Part shown: one piece after another, positions 59,901 to 64,000 of the stretch | How positions within the stretch are numbered: position 1 is the stretch's first letter | Layout: each line of letters opens with the position of its first letter | NCBI GenBank assembly: GCA_936440205.1 | Contig: OW387138.1 | Coordinates: 24,633,541-24,697,540, forward strand | Direction: 5' to 3' | DNA length: 64,000 nucleotides | DNA from: Lepidonotus clava | Taxonomy: Eukaryota > Annelida > Polychaeta > Phyllodocida > Polynoidae | Notes under the pieces: model-generated | What the model saw: the letters and a program-made list of their open reading frames with translations, nothing else | What the model was told of the DNA's origin: nothing | Databases searched by the model: none | Program-made: the position numbers and the translations under genes

Positions 59901-60088
59901 CCTTCGGGGCAGAGCTGCTTGGGTCTGGCTGCGACCTCCTGTCTCTGTGCCTCCCCGTCTAAGGGATTACCTACCAGGTGGCGGTTTTCCACATTCCCTG
60001 TATATGATGTTGACACATCGTGTCCTGCGGGCCGCAAAGATTGAGGCTTGGGGTTAGAGGAAGCCTCAAAGTCACCGGTGGCTGACAT
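56984..60088 (-). CDS. gag: Gag of the 19.3 kb element, with a collagen-like region
   Basis: A 1034-residue Gag from the first ATG of the frame (MSATGDFEASSNP); the open frame reaches a GTG 21 bases further upstream. The N-terminal ~500 residues are polar and low-complexity with an acidic stretch (YEEYEDEYEEENSETEQ, about 340-356). Residues about 510-695 are built of Gln/Asn/Gly/Pro repeats, including GGQGNQANPPLNQQ copies and collagen-like PGPPGPPG runs. A Gypsy-type capsid domain follows (about 705-880; LPWFSGKEDEQIEKYFRELK). Near 990, CIIHQQHGHSTEAC has the C-x2-H-x4-H-x4-C form seen in many Gypsy Gags. It is roughly twice the usual Gag length, and the extra part is N-terminal. Confidence 0.88.
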   Translation of the reverse strand: MSATGDFEASSNPKPQSLRPAGHDVSTSYTGNVENRHLVGNPLDGEAQRQEVAARPKQLCPEGAQNYQTRGKGKPFPWHLGSKDRPVLDEGLETLTHSGRVEGKNRLTEYQQYWNPGYVPPTDHETGTSSRSTCESDVNNPWCNQSVPYRLLPAAGGESEQEVSNEDNLFSSGNLKQRQNTTDNSSPSGGKRPENPVILPDGSSLTYPLPQRLEFISHPLVTPTHPNPGASIPYSTVAKGKTVGGDRGVGREAEGNSEKVGNLQPYRLTYGVETNLDQAGKRAEARAFDPAEILKQWADSSPEKHIDLERLSDQDSEENVTLKAQDFNTLTHESYEEYEDEYEEENSETEQAAADVRGGSPDRKLAREDKSTSSSYELITEDVLDTGKKAKPESEDEISVEEIPVKEQWDDHDIQNLHENNMAEGGVPLMDLVEEREDRDQRQQPGEGGAGGVDLGAWHPNRGMNPGGPQQNNGNGQILIQQPGRGVQAGGEIDLGPIQQNILYPFIRQAMAAPIQVGQGGGGNQQGQQAQGGQGNQANPPLNQQAQGGQGNQANPPLNQQVQGGQNDQANPQGLIPPLNQQVQGGQDNQANPQGPNPPQNLLNNPPQNLINNPPPNQPNPPGPQGQDNPPNPLPGPPGPPGQNNPPNPPNPPPPGPPGPPGPPGPPGQNNPPNPPNQPNIWDLFPQLRMAWGQVPPPVRETSHNGHQRGPNIRLPWFSGKEDEQIEKYFRELKRLKAIYDWSDAHLLNMTLLGLKGRADDWAGALAESEKNTFEKLETQMTKIFGDRRAKWQKHAEFCGLKQGKDQSVIEFAGVLKQKQVKAEASESMMLAVFLEGLKQGVARQVAILDPKSFTEAVDCATRLESLDKGKGGTKISNAVSELAGSQESEETAALNSISERFGVVLARLEAAPWFQKPKPGQSGAPQNSGNYKQQGYERKDRYENQKGERNSDQNAKSNTAPNREVDKGKNPPTQQKVERPRLPFDESKFCIIHQQHGHSTEACLWLKNRLREKPPRMYKDSKASGTEQKSQGN
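56987..56993 (-). promoter_or_regulatory. Ribosomal -1 frameshift site at the gag-pol junction
   Basis: GGGAAAC read in the gag frame as G GGA AAC directly precedes the gag TAG. Pol is open in the -1 frame across this point. X-XXY-YYZ heptamers of exactly this sequence serve gag-pro frameshifting in several retroviruses. Placing it next to the stop is typical. A downstream stimulatory structure was not worked out. Confidence 0.75.
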
Positions 60089-60126
60089 CAAGGATGAGCA
60101 AAACGGCACAAGTCATGTTTCGGGTA

Positions 60127-60136
60127 ATCTCCACCA
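60127..60136 (-). other. Primer-binding site of the 19.3 kb element
   Basis: TGGTGGAGAT on the minus strand, two bases inside the 5' LTR, is complementary to ATCTCCACCA, a tRNA-Ala 3' end. The match beyond ten bases is poor, so the tRNA identity is tentative. Confidence 0.45.
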
Positions 60137-60138
60137 AA

Positions 60139-60774
60139 TGAACTATTGTTAATGTTTGATTTAAGACTGCGTAATGTTCGTGTATATCCAAGTCTTCATG
60201 AGTCGTTTCTCCAGAATGCCTGAGTAATTCAGACTGCGTTTAAAGTTTGTCCGTCCACTTCCCAATAGTTCAAAAGAAATGAACGATGAGGGAGCTTCTT
60301 AATATGAAAGGGTTTTTATTCAATAAACATCTCATCCCGAGTCAAAGCCACCATGTATAAGTCTTCGTCAGTCCACCTCCCATCTCCTATCAGCAATCAA
60401 CCACATTTAGAACACGAGTTGCTCCAACACCTTCTAGACCATTCTAGTACTCAGCTCTATCACAATCCTATGTCCGAGGTAGTTGATATTGGTAAACTCC
60501 AGTCTGTTACACGGGAGCCGATGTACTTACTCCAGGTATAACTCCTTGGCTAAACTTACTTAGCTGATGTTCTCACTAAACTAAGTGACTACTAACTTCT
60601 AACCAACTAACTGCTCGCTCCCTACCTTGCAACGCCTTTTATATTGGTTAACAGGTGGCGCTAGGAGCGCAAGATATTTCTTCTAGAAGTAGACTAGAAG
60701 TAGACTTGCTAAGCCTGATCCTTGACGGATTATATAACACGAGAATATATTAAAAGTGCTAAGCTATTAGTACA
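60139..60774 (-). repeat. 5' LTR of the 19.3 kb element
   Basis: A 636-bp repeat. On the minus strand, TATAAAAGG (60643-60635) is a TATA box, and AATAAA (60320-60315) is the poly(A) signal. A plus-strand AATAAA overlaps the same spot (60322-60327), so the LTR could end transcripts from either direction. Confidence 0.93.
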
Positions 60775-61473
60775 AGTCTCCAAAATTGAGGCACATAATT
60801 GAATATCATTCAACAATCTAAAACGTCTCAAACAGACCTGTATTTCACCATACATTGGTATTGTGTTGGGGTGCAAATTTAGCCTAATCTGAGTATTTAT
60901 CAGATAACTTAAAGAATAATAATTTCATGCCTAATATCAATGAACACAAATTCTCAATTCTCAATTATTATTTATGGTTTTAGCTATTGCTTTTTCATTT
61001 TCTAACCTTTAATGTAAAGCAGTAATGTAGCCCTGCCGATAATACAAGACATACACATATAATGGAGGGTATTTTCGGCACCCATGTGGGTGAAACTATT
61101 TCTATGTTCACAACAAATATTTTCATGCAATTTGTTCTTTTGAAATATATTCTGGCCATACAAATCAAACCAATATTGTAGTTATTTATTTTGAGAGTAT
61201 ACAAATGAGTTAAATGCACCTATGTAAGTTAGCAAGGAGGATAAAATAGCCAATGTTGGATAGGTATTAACAGGCATCATTATTTCTTTTAATGATATAT
61301 TATCTCAAAACACTCAGTGCAGTCAAAGAATTGGGCTAAATGATAGATTAAATGTAGTCTTTAAATATACCTGAATGGTATTACCAGAAATGCAAAAATA
61401 TTTTTCTAATATCACAATATGTGCCAGGGGTGCCGATAATAGAAGCCTGCCGATAATACCCGCCACTACTCTA

Positions 61474-64000
61474 GTCTAGAAGGTTTATAGATCAATATCC
61501 TGTTGTTTAATTATTCTATTCTGACTAGATAACTGGTCCCACCTGCTTTAAATATGTAAAAATACTAATTCCCTTTAATTTATTCTTAGGAAATCGCATG
61601 AAATAATTGATTTTTTTCTCATTAAACTCAGATTTTTAATAGAAATCATTAGAAACTAAAGTGTTTTTTTTCCCAGGAGATTTCTATGTACTATTTTCCC
61701 ACTAAAATCTGTTCAAATGGATTTGGTGAAATAATGTTAAAGCCTTAATGAAGGTCATCCAATGTACTTATGGTGCCCTAAATAAATTGGCTTTTGTGCA
61801 CTAGTTCAACGATTTTCGGAAACTATATAATTCCAATCAAATGATACTGTTCTAAAATAAAATTAAGTCTGAGATTTCTCAACTATATGTCCTTTATCTC
61901 CAAGTTCCCCAGTGAGATGGAGTGAAATATTAAACATTTGTCATCTGTTTATTTAATGTTATCATACTTCTGCCAGGAAGTCAATTTCATGCATAAACGA
62001 TCTAGGTCTTATATACCATACCTATGGTAATTTTAGGGCTTTGTGAAAATGGCACCCCTAATTTCCATTTAATAGTAACGTTATTTAGGTTTGATAAATA
62101 TTTTCTTTTTTAGTAAATCTTTAAAAATTTTTGTTACTGCAATTGTAAATGCATGGCACCATTATATCTATATAATGATTATTAACTTAATTTCTTCCCT
62201 TTTTTCCCAACATTACCGTCCCACTAATTTGAACCTCTTTCCATAGCAAATATTCATAAAAGCATTTTACATTTTCGATCCTCTATATATTTATAACTGA
62301 CTGCAGCTATGTTGCACAAATTCCCTGAAATAGTGTAATAGGGTCTAGTAAGTGGATGTTATTGACATTTAAGAATATTTTTCTAAATCAAATTAAATTT
62401 TACATTAAATACATAAAATATAGGCCTATTGCTATAAATTTAAAATTTAAAATTTGAAACTTTTGAAAAGGTTTCAAATTTTAAATTTTCTTTACTGCTG
62501 ACTGCACAAAAAGTGGGTTAGATTTTTTCATTACCGTATCATGATATTATGTTATTGCGATTTTCTAGACAACAGTTTGATGAGTAAGTCTTATACCTTT
62601 ATGTTACCCATTGAAACAAAATTTAGGATATGTGTTTTTGACTTAAATTATGGTTGCCATGGCAACTATATAAAGTCCCAAATAACAGTAAAATCTTTTG
62701 AAAAATTGATATTTGTTCTTATACTAATGACAATTGCAGTTGAATAACATAATTAATATAAATTATCATTAAGATGCATACATTGAAAGGTGAATGGACT
62801 ATTCAAAACATTTTTGACAACAATGCCCATTATATACCTATACTGTAGTCGTGAAGAAAGGGTTAATGACATTACATTTTATTTACCCCGAGTTCTTATG
62901 AATCCGACCAACCAATAATGGCAAGACCCATTAAGTCAGTCATGACAATTATTCCATTTGTTTGTGTCATACGCTACAGCGCAGCTCCTAGCATCGATTT
63001 AGAATGTGAAATGAAATAATAAACACCATGTCATTATGATAACTGCTATTGTTCCACACTAGATCTATTGACAACCATCGTTAAATCATCCCTATTTTAA
63101 CAGATGTTGCATGCTTATTGTGATGAATCCGTGGGTGATTCAAGTATGCCACGAGTTTTAAAGACAATGAACAATGTATGAATAATAAGTAGAAAAGTAG
63201 AATATCCTGTTTAATGTCATATTGTAATTATTAGATAATGTGTCCGCCTTTGACACGAATATCTGCGTACCGACACAAAACCCGAGTTTAATTTGGTTAA
63301 TACACAAAATTATGTGAAAACCGGAAGTGACATCACGAAAGAGTAGTTATGACCATGTGACTTGATTAGCCAATGATAATGTGCCTATAAAAACACGTGT
63401 TAGACCTTTTTGATTATTTCGTGAGAATATTGAAATAATAGACAGATTACTATAGCTTCATCATACTTTACAGCAAAATATTCCTGAAATCAATCTAACA
63501 TATTCTAATAAACGAACCTCCTGCGCGACGAGGGTAATATGCATGAATCTTGCAGAAACCCACCTTTCACTCTCCCAGCATAGGACCTATCACTATGGCA
63601 ACCCCTACTGTAAACTATGGTGACCAGACATCTGGCTTTGAGAGTGACAGTACTAATTTAGTTGTAGCTCGCTTATTATCTAAGATAGAACCCAAATATA
63701 AGAAAAGAATTGTTCACAAATATATGTAGTTTTTTTAGAATAAACTTGAATTAATTGTATCTTTGATGGTTACTGAATAATTTTAGGTATCAGTTGTCAT
63801 GGTCCAGTAACCCCCACTAGTTTTAATGGGCACATGGTGGTGTGTTTAACCCTCGTTCACTCAGGCATGACCAATATGACGTCACGCCTGTTATTAGACA
63901 TTCTAATAACCATGCTATATATACCAATAGAAAGAAAAAAGTGTGTGGAATCTAGAGATATAAAGTTCAATGACATGGGATGAAAAATAACAATTTAGCG
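61474..64000. other. No gene seen
   Basis: AT-rich DNA beyond the outermost MITE. It holds a near-perfect palindrome (62442-62489) and short ORFs without domains. Nothing else is supported. Confidence 0.5.
62442..62489. repeat. 48-bp AT-rich palindrome
   Basis: AAAATTTAAAATTTGAAAC (62442-62460) is exactly complementary to GTTTCAAATTTTAAATTTT (62471-62489). The ten bases between are themselves nearly self-complementary, so the unit could form a cruciform. Confidence 0.8.

Larger units (their letters stand above)
41512..60774 (-). mobile_element. Giant (19.3 kb) env-bearing Ty3/Gypsy-like LTR element
   Basis: It is bounded by two 636-bp LTRs that appear identical on reading and is flanked by AGTC (41508-41511 and 60775-60778). 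Order in its own sense: 5' LTR (60139-60774), Gag, pol, accessory ORFs, Env, a ~6 kb non-pol/env tract carrying opposite-strand features, and the 3' LTR (41512-42147). Typical Ty3/Gypsy elements are 4-12 kb, so this is unusually large. Apart from about one break in pol the coding regions look whole, and LTR identity implies a very recent insertion. TGGTGGAGAT two bases inside the 5' LTR matches the complement of ATCTCCACCA, a 3' end found in tRNA-Ala. It landed a few bases from the end of the MITE at 40390-41498. Confidence 0.95.
40072..61471. mobile_element. MITE with GAGTAGTGG and TATCGGCACC ends, split by later insertions
   Basis: The left tip GAGTAGTGGCGGGTATTATC followed by GGCACC is mirrored at the right end (complement ending CCACTACTC at 61471), with TA on both outer sides. 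The word GTATTATCGGCACC recurs at about 40260 and 40280, and complements lie near 61028 and 61430. It now holds the MITE at 40390-41498 and the 19.3 kb LTR element. Its own sequence totals only about 1.0 kb. It is the oldest layer of this stack. Confidence 0.8.

Noticed and set aside
60353-60541. 62-codon plus-strand frame present in both LTRs
   Set aside because: It is identical because the LTRs are identical. It has no promoter logic or domain, and it crosses the transcribed R region in antisense.

Overview
The window is animal nuclear DNA, AT-rich and intron-bearing. GT-AG splice sites, one compact metabolic gene split over ten exons, many short inverted-repeat transposons (MITEs) and two LTR elements fit an invertebrate metazoan, probably marine. 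I cannot name the species from sequence alone. No rRNA, tRNA or CRISPR array was recognised.

Layout. Positions 1-11400 hold no convincing gene: foldback MITEs, a 1 kb repeat-rich element (3218-4254), an orphan promoter-like cluster (4644-4698) and a 42-bp minisatellite (5768-6900). Positions 11447-22376 (minus strand) carry a complete ten-exon ALDH8A1 gene encoding 485 residues; its introns hold MITEs, a 35-bp minisatellite and an array that repeats the exon 7 5' splice site. Positions 24941-26001 (minus) carry a two-exon gene for an unrecognised 199-residue protein. From about 26300 onward the DNA is mainly mobile elements.

The right half is a set of nested insertions. A MITE at 33499-34307 contains a TTAA-flanked MITE. 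A MITE at 34890-39118 contains a 3.2 kb gag-protease-only LTR element (35585-38741). A MITE at 40072-61471 contains another MITE (40390-41498) and, just beside it, a 19.3 kb LTR element (41512-60774). The larger MITEs share one end design: TA-type flanks, a purine-rich tip, then repeated CGG- or CCG-core words.

The most interesting object is the 19.3 kb Ty3/Gypsy-like, env-bearing element. Its two 636-bp LTRs look identical and it is flanked by AGTC duplications, so it is very young. On the minus strand it has a 1034-residue Gag with a collagen-like region, a GGGAAAC slippery site at the gag end with pol in the -1 frame, pol (protease, RT, RNase H, integrase; about one break), two overlapping basic accessory ORFs in different frames, and a 921-residue F-like envelope with two hydrophobic segments. 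Between env and the 3' LTR lies a ~6 kb tract holding an opposite-strand module: a 215-codon ORF resembling a degenerate SGNH hydrolase fold, CRE/TATA/initiator-like sites, and duplicated mini-exons with plus-strand splice sites. A 13-bp direct repeat brackets the 4.9 kb that holds the module. An antisense, spliced gene set inside an env-bearing LTR element is the best candidate here for an undescribed system.
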